NCBI GenBank assembly: GCA_014529385.2
Contig: CM043953.1
Location: forward strand, 92,184,842 to 92,248,841
Reading direction: 5' to 3'
DNA: 64,000 nt
DNA from: Adiantum capillus-veneris
Lineage: Eukaryota > Streptophyta > Polypodiopsida > Polypodiales > Pteridaceae
Positions 21,314 to 32,448 of the stretch are shown here, piece by piece. Each line of letters starts with the position of its first letter. Positions within the stretch are counted from its first letter, which is position 1. A model generated the notes under the pieces. The model had not been told where the DNA came from. It saw only the letters and a program-made list of their open reading frames with translations, and searched no databases. Position numbers and translations under genes: made by a program.

Positions 21314-21905
21314 CTGGAGTACAGTGATATACTAACAGTGATGTCACTTGCAGTTGTTGTGGGAATGCATCACTTGGCGCCTATTTGAGCGCATTGTCTG
21401 TTGGATTGTACGTTACTTGTGGAAACTGCCATTGTACGCATTTGTGGAGCCATACTTGGTTGTATTTGGCAGTCCCAGCCATTTCTGAGACTTGGTCTGG
21501 AAGATAGTCATTTCTGAGACTTGACTATATGCGATTTGCATTAGCCTTCGTGTGAGGGTCGATAGCGTGAGGTTTTTATTGAGCTGGGGGATTCTCAAAT
21601 GTGGAGATCCTTTCGGTGATACAGGTAGCTGGAGCACCCTTTTTGTGACCTCGCCATAGGCTATGTCCTAGTGAGTCCTACTTGATGCTCGGGTTCTATT
21701 GTTGACAGTTTATGCATACATAGACAGTCTATATTTTGGGTTCTCATTGCTCTACTTCTGGGGAAACGCTGTCAAAATTTTTCCAAGTTATGATGGCTGG
21801 TCTTTTGGTCTTTTGAGCCATTTGATGCTGTTATGCTGCTGAAATTTTGGCAAAATCAGAGGATAAGACAGGTGTGCTTTCTTGGGAGCTTCATGGTTGT
21901 CTTTA

Positions 21906-22124
21906 ATGGATGATCAAAATGGACCTCAATTCACTCCATTTCATTTAACTCAGAGAATCCAGATAAATGTTCATGTGTCCAGGAAGATCTTTTTCCAACA
22001 GCGCATAGTCTTTATGTTTGGGCCAAGAAGATTGAGAGAGATCCTGGAATGTCCTTTGCCTGTTGTCATTCCGATGATCAACTATGAAAACTCATTTGAT
22101 GTGCATGTGTTTGTCCTTATCTAA
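21906..22124 (+). CDS. Conserved leader mini-ORF (type B, 72 aa), element III unit 2
   Basis: Identical in translation to 18145-18363. It is still open although the gag ORF of this unit is frameshifted. Confidence 0.7.
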   Translation: MDDQNGPQFTPFHLTQRIQINVHVSRKIFFQQRIVFMFGPRRLREILECPLPVVIPMINYENSFDVHVFVLI

Positions 22125-22226
22125 AGTTGAGCTCCATTGAAGTTTCTGGGGATTGGGTAGTGAAAAGTTTTGGGTTCTTGCACGTGTGTTCAAAGGGATT
22201 CTCAAAGCATTGTAACTTGGGTAACC

Positions 22227-23728
22227 ATGGCTTTCTCTTATCCGGAATTTCATGGAAGAAGTGGTGAAGATGCGGAAGACTTTCTAGAGCAAGTCGAGGT
22301 GGCATGCATAAGCAACAATATGTGTGATGAGGACAAGATTTTGAGGCTATTTGGATTGCTTTTGAAAGATGAGGCCCGTGTTTGGTTCATGGATTTGGAA
22401 GCTAAAGAAGCAGTGGCTTCTTCTTATGGTTTGAGTCTTGACAAGTTTATAGAAGCTTTTTTAGAGAGTTTCCAGTTTTTGAAGATGCAAATGCAGTATG
22501 GAATGAGCTCAATGCTCTTAAGCAAGGTTCTTGTCAAGGTGTTGATGCCTATGTACACGGTTTTACAGATTTATGGACTCGTTGGTGTGTTGCTCTTAAG
22601 AATGAGACCCCCCCTTGTTCATTGAAGAAAAGTTTTTTTGTTGATGGTTTGTCACCTTGGTTGCGGTTCGAAGTTGAGTTGAAGAGGCCCGAGTCTTTTG
22701 AAGATGCGGTATGCATTGCAAAGCACAAGGAATGGAAGTTTAAGCGTCTTGAGGAACATGGTATCAGTACAGGTATGCATGTGCAAAATGGATTGGACAT
22801 GGAAGATGAAGTTAAGCCTAAGCAGGTGAAAAGTAGCCTATCCTATGATGTTTCTGGTTTCTTCCCAAGGTCTATTGTGAAGCGTAAAGAGGTCTTGCAG
22901 GTTGACAAGTTTATGGAAGAGCCTAAAGAGGTGAGTAACGCTTTGGATACAGGATTGAAAAGTCTTGAAGAGGATGCATTGGCTACTTGTATACCTTGTG
23001 ATTCTGGGTGTGAGTGTGAGATGGAGGTTATTGATGATGAGCACGTATCTTTGGATACTAGTTCCTTGGAAATTTGGGAAGAGGGCAAGGTTGAGAGCCA
23101 TTTTGTGGATTTGTTGGATGTGGAGCCTATTTTGAAGCCATATTTTGATGTATGTGCGGTGATTGAACCGATTTGTGAGCATGATTGTGGTTTAGAGCAG
23201 GGATCTGCATTCTTGGAGACTGATGAACCCATGCTAGAAGCTATGGATAGTGGTGCTAGCCATGATTATGATGTGGATAAAGTTATGTGTGATGATGAGT
23301 ATGCTTATGATGATGAGAAGGGGTTTGGCATATATGAGTCCAATCTCAGCTATGTGGATGCCTATGCTAGGGATATGTGTGCTGCGGGGATACTTTTGTG
23401 CTTTGGATATCAACAACTCTACCTCCACACAATGCTTTTAGCTACTTGGGTGCATGATTTGCAGGTTGTTGCTATGGCTGGTGAAGCCAAGATGCCAGGT
23501 GATGAGTCACATGAGTTGTCTCTATCGGTTGGGTTGAATGTGGCATGCAACATTTATGCTTTTGGAACTCCAGACAGGGCGGATGTGTTAGTTGGATATG
23601 CCTATGGTGCATTTTGGTTGATTGTTGACAAATGTAGGTGTGGTGTTATGATGCTTCTTGTGAATCAAGCGATATGCCTTTGGCCTTTTGATCCAGGTGG
23701 AATGAATATCTCTTTTTGCTGCTGCTGA
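22227..23728 (+). pseudogene. Element III gag, unit 2 (one-base frameshift)
   Basis: Same protein as unit 1, but a G is missing in the FQVF region near 22475, which throws the first part out of frame until a stop at 22623-22625. The correct frame resumes and continues to 23728. Other differences from unit 1 are few (for example G-to-A at three places), so the loss is recent. Confidence 0.88.
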
Positions 23729-23766
23729 GCATGAATGCTCTAGCAGGCTAGGGGGTGGGCAAATTA
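23727..23766 (+). promoter_or_regulatory. Stem-loop and polypurine tract, element III unit 2
   Basis: The same GAGCATGAATGCTC inverted repeat and G-rich tract before LTR 3. Confidence 0.75.
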
Positions 23767-24702
23767 TGTCAGGAGTTTTTTGGAGCAAGGGATTGCACAT
23801 ATATACATACAAATGCATGGTGCATCAAATAAAGAATTGCCCATTTTCCAGAGCCAGGTGGTTACGTGGGGCCCACATGTGTACAGGTAGGACACCATGT
23901 ACATAGTGCATCGATTTTCACTATCACCAGTACCAGTGTGTTTTTTCTACAATAAGGAGGAGTTGGTAGCACGTAAAACTTCTCGAGGAATCTTTCCGCG
24001 GGCCGACGACATGAGGTAAGCAGGTGCGTCATATGGCATCTAGTGGCGTCAGGAGGCCGAACGGGGTCAATACTTGCACGTGGATGAGTACGGACACAGC
24101 GTGGGTGTTTTCTTGTGAGAATTATGCAGAAAGGTCATCATGAGGACCACTTTTTGGGGCCACTTCACGTGGTGGCGGGATGCATTATTGAAAAAAGTCG
24201 AGTGCCAGGTGTGCGGATGATGCAAAAAGGTGACAACTATGCACTGCGAGGTCAGTTTTTGGCCTGTTCGGGGTCCGTTTGAGGTCATCTAAAAGGCCAA
24301 GGGTGCCCAAGTAATAAAGCTAAGTGTGAGAACTGAAAAAACAGAGAGAAGACCAGAAAAAATGTGGAGAAGAGAGGAGGAACAGCCGCAGGTGTGTTTT
24401 TTGGGTTTTTGGAGCCTGTTTTGGCCGTAAACTGCTCATCCGAGGTCGGATTTGAGCACTTTGACATTGTAGACTGGGGTTTTGGGCCGTTCCGGACGCG
24501 ATGGCGCTGTCCATTTTGCCAAATTCCTCACTCTTTTTCTGCTGTTTTTCTGTGTAAGTTTCTCCTATGAGCGAAGTTTCTGCTCTAGTTTGTGATTGTA
24601 TCTGGCTTATTTTACCCATATTGTGTGAGCTATTTGCCCCATTGGTGTTGGCCCAAGATCATTTGTATCTAAACATCATAAGTTCTCCTCTTTTGAGCTG
24701 AG

Positions 24703-24744
<42 letters not shown>

Positions 24745-24921
24745 TCTGTGTGGATTGGGCAAGTGGATAGTCTCTCTCCTCTCACTCCAGAGGTGTGTTC
24801 CCTGTCTCGGCCAGGTGTGTTGTGTAAGCCGAGTGGTGCCCCATAGTGTGTGTGTGTATCTTCCCAAGAGTGTGTGTCGGGTCGTTATAGAGGCGCTCTG
24901 TGTGTTTTCATCCCGCTCACA
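23767..24921 (+). repeat. Element III LTR 3
   Basis: An 1155 bp LTR, the outer right LTR with the longest GT tract. It ends CGCTCACA next to the ACGT target duplication at 24922-24925. Confidence 0.93.
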
Positions 24922-24925
24922 ACGT

Positions 24926-25960
24926 TTAGTTAGGAATCAAAATATCCCCAAACATGTTGGAGAAATCCGACGGAAACCTCGGCATTGAATTCATTGTACA
25001 TTAAGTTCTAAAGTAGGAAGGAAATGATTGATGGGTATGCTAGTTGCAATTAGGAAAGAATGTTTGCTAGGGAAAATTTAGCTTGACATGTTCATTTTAT
25101 TTCCAATGTTGAATCAGCCCTGACCCCCCTACTGATCACAGGGGGCAGAGTTCCTCGTTAAGGACTCTTGAATCCACGACTTGCTTTCTATGCGGTGGAT
25201 ACCCACGACTTGCTTTCTATGCGGTGGGAACCCACGTCTTGCTTTCTATGCGGTGGGAGTGTCCATGACGTGCTTTCTATGCGGTGGACATACTTAGTTG
25301 TATGGGCAGCTAAGCGACAACGGGAGGAGTGAACTCTCGCTGGAGGGGGGATGTTGTACCTCCAGAACATTGGAACTTTTATGAATAAGTTTGAGTAGAA
25401 TTTTTACTAGAATTCTGTCTTGGTGTTGTTTGCAATACTGGTTGAAGGGCTGTATTAACGAACAATGTGATTCAGAATTAAACAAGGAATCTTTATGTTG
25501 AACAACCTTTGTGGTAGTAATTAGGTCACACAAAGAAGTGTGAGTGTGGGGGTGGAAAGTGGGGGCTTGGCTCAGGTTTCCAATGCCTACGAGATAGGTG
25601 GTCCCGATTGGTCGAGAACTCTTTGTCCTCATTGTGCTTACTTCGATATTAGTAATACTCATTGCCCCTAGAGCGGTGAAATCTCGAGAGTACATGCCTC
25701 TGAAACATGGGGAAAAAGGCACTCGAGGTTTCTCTCCTCTTGGAAGGTGGGTCTTAGGATCGCTACATAGGTTAAATCATGCTTCGCCTACGAGGTGGAG
25801 CTAGATCTGCTTGCTAGTAGGCTCGAACTCAATTCACTTTGTGATAAGAGATCGTCCGCTAGATGAACCCAGACCACTTTGTTTGCTTCCGCTATAGATC
25901 TAGTGGCCACCAGGTTTACCATCAGATCCGTTGTTGAGACGACGGGGTGGGGACCTCACA
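24926..25960 (+). repeat. Element II 3' LTR, segment b
   Basis: It resumes the element II LTR after element III. It contains the second copy of the hairpin array (25173-25286) and ends GACCTCACA at 25960. Confidence 0.93.
25173..25286. repeat. Tandem hairpin repeats, element II 3' LTR copy
   Basis: The same four CCAC...GTGG units as at 9781-9894. Confidence 0.85.
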
Positions 25961-25965
25961 ACCAA
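25961..25965. repeat. Target site duplication of element II, right copy
   Basis: ACCAA, the partner of 7716-7720. Confidence 0.92.
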
Positions 25966-26612
25966 TAGGAATCAGGCAAGCGATTGGACTGCTGAATGCT
26001 CATTGAACCCCTTGGGAGACTGTCCAATAGTCTTCTAGAGGGATTAATTCTCATTGGTTCTTTTATTAAGTGTTTTTAAATTAATTAAACTAGATTTACT
26101 CTAGCCTAATTCTCATTGGTCCACCTCTAAGGCCATCCAATAGGAATTGGGTACACCTTGTGGGCATCTGGGCTAGGGAGCTGGCATGTGTCCCTCATTC
26201 CCTTTGTGTAAAGGGAGCTTGTGTGTGTGTGTGTGTGAATTTCTCTCTCATCCCCTACAAGCGAGGCTCGCCCCCTCCTATGTAGGGATTGATCAAGACT
26301 TTTGGGACACACACAAAGCATCCAATTCCCCCATGGTTGACCTTTACACAACCTTTGAATTTTGGAACCTTAGCATTTTGGAAGTCTTAATGGGATGAAC
26401 CTTAGGGTCTTTTTAGCCCATGTTGCACATGGATCTTTTGTAGATGGCCCCCCCTTTGGATCCCTTTTTTACCTCCTTTGGATCCCTACTGTGGCCGGTC
26501 TACTAGCTTAACCAATATTCTAGCTTTTTCTCCCCTGGCACTTCCCCATATTAAATGATCAGTTTAACATGAGAAAATCATTTAGGAGAATTAGATATTG
26601 ATTATTATGACA
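25966..26612 (-). repeat. Element I 5' LTR, segment b
   Basis: It is collinear with 535-1164 of the left LTR. The outer end is TATGACA at 26612, that is TGTCA on the element strand. The left flank of element I lies outside the window, so no target duplication can be checked. Confidence 0.92.
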
Positions 26613-28010
26613 TCTCGTTTCAAAGAGAACTTCTTAATGGACACACGTTAGGGATAGAGTTTTGGGACTCTCATTGAACTCATGCAGCTTGAACACTATC
26701 ATACAGAGGTATGTTTGATCGCAATAAAGATTGGATGGCTCCTGGCATTGGAGCCACAAGAGAGCACAAATATTTCCACAACTATCTTCATTAATTGTTA
26801 TCTAAAATGTAGGAATCCATAAAGTGCATGGATACGTTTAGGATTTAGTCTTGTGTATGTTGATGAAAAAATCATGATATGTGTATGAGAGTAGGCACAT
26901 CTCTAGGCAAGTCTAAGCAGCTAGATGTGTTGTGGGCATTGTTGCTCAAGAGTTGCCCTTATGAGATTGGTCTGACTCCTTGATTTTACAAGATACTAGG
27001 AGACTTTGGTACCTTGTTTTATGTAGTGGGGCTTACTTTACAATGCCTATTCAAGAGGGAATGATTTATTTTCTCCCTAAGGAGGTGGGTTAATCTATGG
27101 ATGATATCAATCAATTGAGGACAGTTCCAATTGTCAACTCAACCTACAAATCTAGCTAGCACAACATAGTTGATTTTTGAATTGCTAGGACACCCACCCT
27201 ATATTGGTCCCCTTACGAGGACTTCAAATACATTCCACTTTGAATAGCAATACGTTATGTAGGATGCTAGGTTGCATTTTTTTTATCGACATCAAAGGAG
27301 CACAGCACCCCTCTCATTTCAAGCAATCAAAGGAAGCTTGTACATTGGATCTTGGGAATTATGATTTTGTAGATGGTATGATAACATAGAACTATTCTTT
27401 CTTGAGTTCTAAGACATCTAATACCACATTTATCTGACTATAGAATGATGGTTGAGTTTTTCCATGCAATAAGAATGAGAGACATTCTAACTTAACAATA
27501 AGAATGATGGTTGAGTTTTTTAATTCAATAAGAATCAGAGCCATTCTAACTTAACTAGTGTAGTATTCTCAAGATTTTTAATATCAAAGCTGGCTAATAA
27601 AGTATAGCGCACTATAGAATGATGGCTATTTTTGAAATGCTTCATGGCTACTTATGAGTTTAAGGCCCAAAGGGACCTAAGAAACACATACTTACTAGCA
27701 GTAATGAGTGTGGCTATATAAACTTTGGTGACACTGAAATGAATGGAAAAATATGATGTTTTTGTACCCTATAATCTATTTTAAGTCCAAAAAATGAAAT
27801 TAGGATGTTAAAAGAAACATATGGTGCAATCACTAACTCACAAAAGTTTGTGGGAAAAAAATGTCTCATGATCTAGAACAATCCTTAGCCTTCTTAGTAT
27901 GCAACCACCGACGAGAAATGGCTATTCTGAGCAAAATGCAATACTACATCAACTTTGGAGGCTTACCATGATCAAATGTTGAGACATTTTCAAGGTTATA
28001 GCTTTCCCGT
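26613..28010. other. Unassigned spacer between elements I and IV
   Basis: AT-rich sequence with no open frame above about 60 codons and no LTR. A part (27092-27380) is repeated in inverted orientation at 47160-47690. A short direct repeat (AGAATGATGGTTGAGTTTTT region) occurs at about 27450 and 27500. Probably old repeat remains. Confidence 0.5.
27092..27380 (+). repeat. Dispersed repeat, copy 1 (inverted partner near 47.5 kb)
   Basis: Blocks such as GGATGATATCAATCAATTGAG, split here as GGATGATATC and AATCAATTGAG, and the ACCTACAAATCTAGCTAGCAC block reappear in reverse complement at 47500-47690. The AAGCTTGTACATTGGATCTT block reappears at about 47180-47200. The right copy has about 225 bp of extra sequence between the two halves. 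Family not recognised. Confidence 0.7.
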
Positions 28011-29151
28011 TGTGAGCGGAATGGAAACACACAGAACGCCTCTATAACGACCCGACACTCTCTTGGGAAGATACACACACACACACTATGGGGCACCACT
28101 CGGCTCATACAACACACCTGGCCGAGACAGGGAACACACCTCTGGAGTGAGAGGAGAGAGACTATCCACTTGCCCACTCCACACACACACACACACACAC
28201 ACACACCCAAAAAAATCAGCTCAAAAGAGGATAATTTATGATTTTTAGATACAATTCAGCTTGGGCCAACACCAATGGGGCAAATAGCTCACACAATATG
28301 GGTAAAAGATACCAGATACAATCACAAATTGGAGCAGAAGCTTCGCTCATAGAAAAAACTTACACAGCCAAAACAGCAGAAAAAGAATGAGGAATTTGGC
28401 AAAATGGACAGCACCATCGCGTCCGGAACGGCCCAAAACCCCAGTCTTCAATGTCAAAGTGCTCAAATCCGACATCGGATGAGTAGTTTACGGCCAAAAC
28501 AGGCTCCAAAAACCCCAAAAACACATCTGCAGCTATTCCTCCTCTCTTCTCCACGTTTTTTCTGGTCTTCTCTCAGTTTTTTTAGTTCCCACACTTGGCT
28601 TTATTGGTTGGGCACCCTTGGCTTTTTAGATGACCTCAAACGGACCCCGACCAGGCCAAAAATTGACCTCGTAGTGCATAGCTGTCACCCTGCTGTATCC
28701 ATGCGCACACCTGACACTCAAATTTTTCCAATAATGCATCCCGCCACCACGTGAAGTGGCCCCAAAATATGGTCCTCATGATGATCTTTCTACATAATTA
28801 TCACAAGAAAACATCCACGTTGTGTCCGTACTCATCCACGTGCAAGTATTGACCCCGTTCGGCCTCCTGACGCCACTAGATGCCATCTGACGCACCTGCT
28901 TACCTCATGTTGTCGGCCCACGGATAGATTTCTCGAGATGTTTTACGCGCTTCCACCTCCTCATTATTGTGAAAAAACACACTGGTATTGGGAACGATGA
29001 AAATCGATGCACTATGTACATGCTATCCTACCTGTACACATGTGGGCCCCACGTAACCACCTAGCTTTGGAAAATGGTCAATCCTTTATTTGATGCAGCA
29101 TTCATGTGTATGTACATATGCACAATCCCTTGCTCCAAAAAACTCATGACA
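28011..29151 (-). repeat. Element IV 3' LTR
   Basis: 1141 bp, TGTCA...CACA on the minus strand, with a CA/GT tract at about 28180-28206. Confidence 0.92.
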
Positions 29152-29191
29152 TAATTTGCCAATCCCCTAGCCTGCTAGAGCATTCATGCTC
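29152..29191 (-). promoter_or_regulatory. Element IV stem-loop and polypurine tract
   Basis: On the minus strand GAGCATGAATGCTC (29178-29191) precedes an AGGGGATTGGC tract and the LTR start. Same arrangement as in element III. Confidence 0.7.
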
Positions 29192-30053
29192 AGCAGTAAC
29201 AACAAGAGATATGAGACTCGCCGCCTAGATCCCACACAAAAACACTTTGCATTCCCTGCCTCAAAAAATTAATCAAGCTTCCACCTGGTTCCCAGGGAAA
29301 ACGTGTAGAGATGCCATACATCAACCTTAAATCAAGAAAACCATCAATTACTTTGGCATAGACCTGCATGTGCAAATATATCTCCTTCTCCATAGCTGAG
29401 AGGTCTCCACTGATCATTTGTGTCATCAATTCCTGCTTCTTTGATAGCTCAACCTTGGTTTGCATTAGCCCTTCAATCACTTCATAAGGCCCTTCACTTT
29501 CATCTTCAACCTCATTTGCAAATGCAACTAAACCAGACTCCTGGATTCCTTTGTCCATCAAAAGAAATGAAACATCAGCATTCTCATCACTGCTGGTAGT
29601 ACTATCACTGTCCTCTTCAGTCACTGTGGAATAGGCTTCATCACTAGACTCATCCTCATCTTCATAAAGCTCCTCCAATCGTTTCCTTGTGTCCATATTA
29701 TAAAGCTTCTTGGAACCTGTCTGTCCATAGAGGCTAATAGTACCACGTCGCCGATCTTGAACAGCTCCCACTGCACGTAACCATGGTCTGCCCAATATAA
29801 TAGGATATGCTCCCAACCCCGCTGGCATCACATGAAAATCAACCACTGCCTTTGCATCATATGCTTCCACTTCTAAGATCTTTGCAACACCCAAACATTT
29901 TACTTTTTGATGGTTTGCCAATCTAATCCAGAAACCTGACACCCCAATCACTGTAAGACCCATCTTCTCAACGCATGAGTGTGTTATCACACATATTTGG
30001 GCTCCACCATCCACATAACCTTGTCCCAGATTTTTTTTTTTAATGCCACACAT
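29190..30053 (-). pseudogene. Element IV protease and C-terminal tail
   Basis: A retropepsin domain with a VDGGAQICVIT active site (DGG in place of the usual DSG, as in elements V and VI) and a YPIILGRPWLR motif about 80 residues on. A long acidic Ser/Asp/Glu tail follows, ending in a Cys cluster. It would mature the gag protein. It lies in the +1 frame relative to gag; the shift is at a run of eleven A residues near 30030-30042. No polymerase domains follow, so the protein ends about 40 bp before the LTR. Confidence 0.85.
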
Positions 30054-31509
30054 CTACTATTGGACAAATGTCTGGTAGCTCATCCATCGCCAACACCTTC
30101 ACTGAACCTCTCTCTGGTTCTTTCTCCATGGGGTTAACCATCCTCTTCCACTGTCGCTTCAGCTTAGGCACCATCTCTATAAGCTGCCCAAAAGTAACAT
30201 CTGCTTTTCTGCTTGTCAGATCCTGCTTCAAGTCATAGCTTAATTTCCCATCCCCTAGTGGAAAATCTGAAACATGAAACTTGCGACGACGAGCTCTCCT
30301 TTTTCTCTTGGCCTTGACATCCTCACCTTCATGGCTCTTTGCCTTCTTCTTGCTAGGACCTGGGGCACTTCTTCCTTCCTTTTCCTCTGTGGTCCTCTTC
30401 CCAATAGGCATCACTAATGTATCCTCTAGCTTTAATGCCTTCTCCAAGGTGACTACACTTAGCACTTTTGTCTTTCCCTTTTCCTCTTGGGTTAATCCAC
30501 TGGTTCCTTCATCTCCCTTAATTTCGATGCCATAATCATTTGACCTAGTTAACACCTGTCTTGGCAATGGATACATGTCTCCCCCCATCCTTGGTGTCTT
30601 ATCACATTGCGGGCTGATGTGACCCAACTCTCCACAATTGTCACATGTGGGCGTCTGCCTCCAAAACCTACCATTTCTTTGTCCAAAACCATTCCTAGGC
30701 CTTTCTTCACCTCCTGGCTGATTTGCAAACCTCCCTTGACCTCGATTATTTCTCACTTGACCTGGCATGTTTAGGCTGAGATTCTTCATCAAATCTACCA
30801 CTTGCCTCATGTCTTGCCTTAGCCCATCATCGTGCACTGCTGTAGTGACCACTGCTGGCATAACCTGAGGAGTAATAGGAACTACTGGTTCATGATGAAC
30901 CCCTGGCATGCGACCTTGTAAAGAGTACATAGGCTGAAATTTAGACCTCATGGGCAAAGACTCCACCCCTAACTGGCTCATTTTCCTTAGCTTCCACTCT
31001 TTGTTCCTTGCTACCTCTAGTGCATCTTCATATGTCCTAGGCTTCTTTAGCTCCACTATCCAACGTATATTCTCCCAAAGACCAGCCAAGAACTTGTCCT
31101 TCTTCATCATGTCAGGCGGGGGTACTTGTGGTGCTAAGGCCTTTCACATCCGCTCCCATGCCAATGAGAACTTACGTATGTACGCATCTACTGGCTCACC
31201 TTCCTTCTGCACTAAAGCTTGTACTTCTTGCCACACTTTGTCAGGATCTTCTATCTTCACAAACTCAGCTTGCAATCCATGCCTTAGATTGTCCCAACTC
31301 AATCTCACAGGTGGATCAACTACACACAACTCCTCTTCAAATGTTTTGGACCAGACTCGTGCATCACTCTTCAAACAAATTTGGAGAAGACGTAACATGT
31401 GCGCAGGGTCATGAATCTGGTTGCTAATGCAGGCAACCTCCATCTTTTCCAAAAAATCTTTCACATCTTCATCACTTCTTCCATGAAACTCCGGATAAGA
31501 GAAAGCCAT
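30054..31509 (-). pseudogene. Element IV gag
   Basis: The start ATG at 31509 corresponds to the gag start of element III (MAFSYPEFHG). Capsid domain: FHGRSDEDVKDFLEKMEVACIS, given here as FHGRSDEDV and FLEKMEVACIS, then LCLK-type and WQEVQALVQ blocks, VDAYIRKFSLAWERM, then a TGA at 31144-31146. The same frame resumes (KKDKFLAGLWENIRWIVEL, YEDALEVARNKEWKL). A CCHC knuckle (CDNCGELGHISPQC) follows, then a Lys/Arg block (KRKRRARRRK) and a conserved FPLGDGKLSYDL motif that element V shares. It differs from element III gag in keeping the knuckle. Confidence 0.88.
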
Positions 31510-31610
31510 GGGTACCCAAGTTACAATGCTTTGAGAACCCCTTTGAACACACGTGCAAGAACCCAAAACTTTTACTGACTCAATTCCCAGAAACTTCAAT
31601 GCAGCTCACT

Positions 31611-31829
31611 TTAGATAAGGACAAACACATGCACATCAAATGAGTTTTCATAGTTGATCATCGGAATTACAACAGGCAAAGGACATTCCAAGATCTCTCG
31701 TAATCTTCTTGGCCCGAACATAAAGACTATGCGCTATTGGAAAAGTATCTTCCTGGACACATGAACATTTATCTGGATTCTTTGAGTTAAATGAAATGGA
31801 GTGAATTGAGGGCCATTTTGATCATCCAT
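31611..31829 (-). pseudogene. Leader mini-ORF (type B) of element IV, one stop codon
   Basis: This is a 72-codon homologue of 18145-18363, with the same start, length and end. A TAG replaces the CAG of the FQQR motif about halfway. The rest of the frame is open. It lies 101 bp upstream of gag, as in element III. Confidence 0.8.
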
Positions 31830-32226
31830 TAAAGCCAACCATGCAGCTCCCAAGAAGGCACACCTGACTTATCCTCTGATTTTGCCAAAATTTTAGCAAC
31901 ATAACAGCATAAATGGCTCAAAAGACCAAGAAACCAGCCATCATAACTTGGAAAATTTTTTACAGAGTTTCCCCAGAAGTAGAGTAGTAGGAACCCAAAA
32001 TATAGACTGTATATGTATGCATAAACTGTCAACAATAGAACTCGAGCATCAAGTAGGACTCACTAGTACATAGCCCTATGGCGAGTCACGAAAAGGGTGC
32101 TCCAACTACCTGTATCTGTGTGAATTACTTGTACCTGTACGTGTCCCCGTAACCTGTAACCTGTAGTCTGCAACCTGTAATCCCGAATCTCGAAGCTCGA
32201 AGCAGAAGGTACTCGAAGAAGATCCT

Positions 32227-32246
32227 CCGTGGAGGCGCCAAAAGAA
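32227..32246 (-). promoter_or_regulatory. Element IV primer binding site
   Basis: On the minus strand TTCTTTTGGCGCCTCCACGG follows the LTR end at 32247 directly. Same site as in element III with one or two changes. Shortened TTACAGG-type repeats follow (about 32109-32190). Confidence 0.65.
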
Positions 32247-32414
32247 TGTGAGTGGGATGGAAACACACAGAACACCTCTATAACGACCCGACACACACTC
32301 TTGGGAAGATACACACACACACTATGGGGCACCACTCGGCTCATCCAACACACCTGGCCGAGACAGGGAACACACCTCTGGAGTGAGAGGAGAGAGACTA
32401 TCCACTTGCCCACT

Positions 32415-32448
<34 letters not shown>

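Larger units (their letters stand above)
16240..24921 (+). mobile_element. Element III: tandem gag-only LTR element (LTR-int-LTR-int-LTR)
   Basis: Three LTRs (16240-17384, 20007-21145, 23767-24921) alternate with two internal regions. The whole array has one pair of target duplications. Each internal region has a primer site, a repeat-rich leader, a 72-codon mini-ORF and a gag ORF, then a purine tract. There is no protease, RT, RNase H or integrase. The two units are nearly identical, so the array is young. It is the innermost layer of the nest. Confidence 0.93.
7721..25960 (+). mobile_element. Element II: Ty3/Gypsy element inserted in the LTR of element I
   Basis: It starts TGTAAGGTC and ends GACCTCACA, with ACCAA duplicated on both sides. 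It has long LTRs (7721-10567, and 14474-16239 plus 24926-25960), an initiator-Met primer site, a leader gene, gag, protease, RT and RNase H. Most of the integrase is missing. Element III lies inside the 3' LTR. All in-frame breaks in gag-pol are stop codons with no frameshift, so decay has been by point mutation. The domain style and LTR length resemble the Tekay/Del group, but the deleted integrase end prevents confirmation. Confidence 0.93.

Noticed and set aside
31829-32035. 68-codon hydrophobic frame upstream of the element IV mini-ORF
   Set aside because: The same DNA in element III is broken by stops and indels, so it is not conserved as protein.
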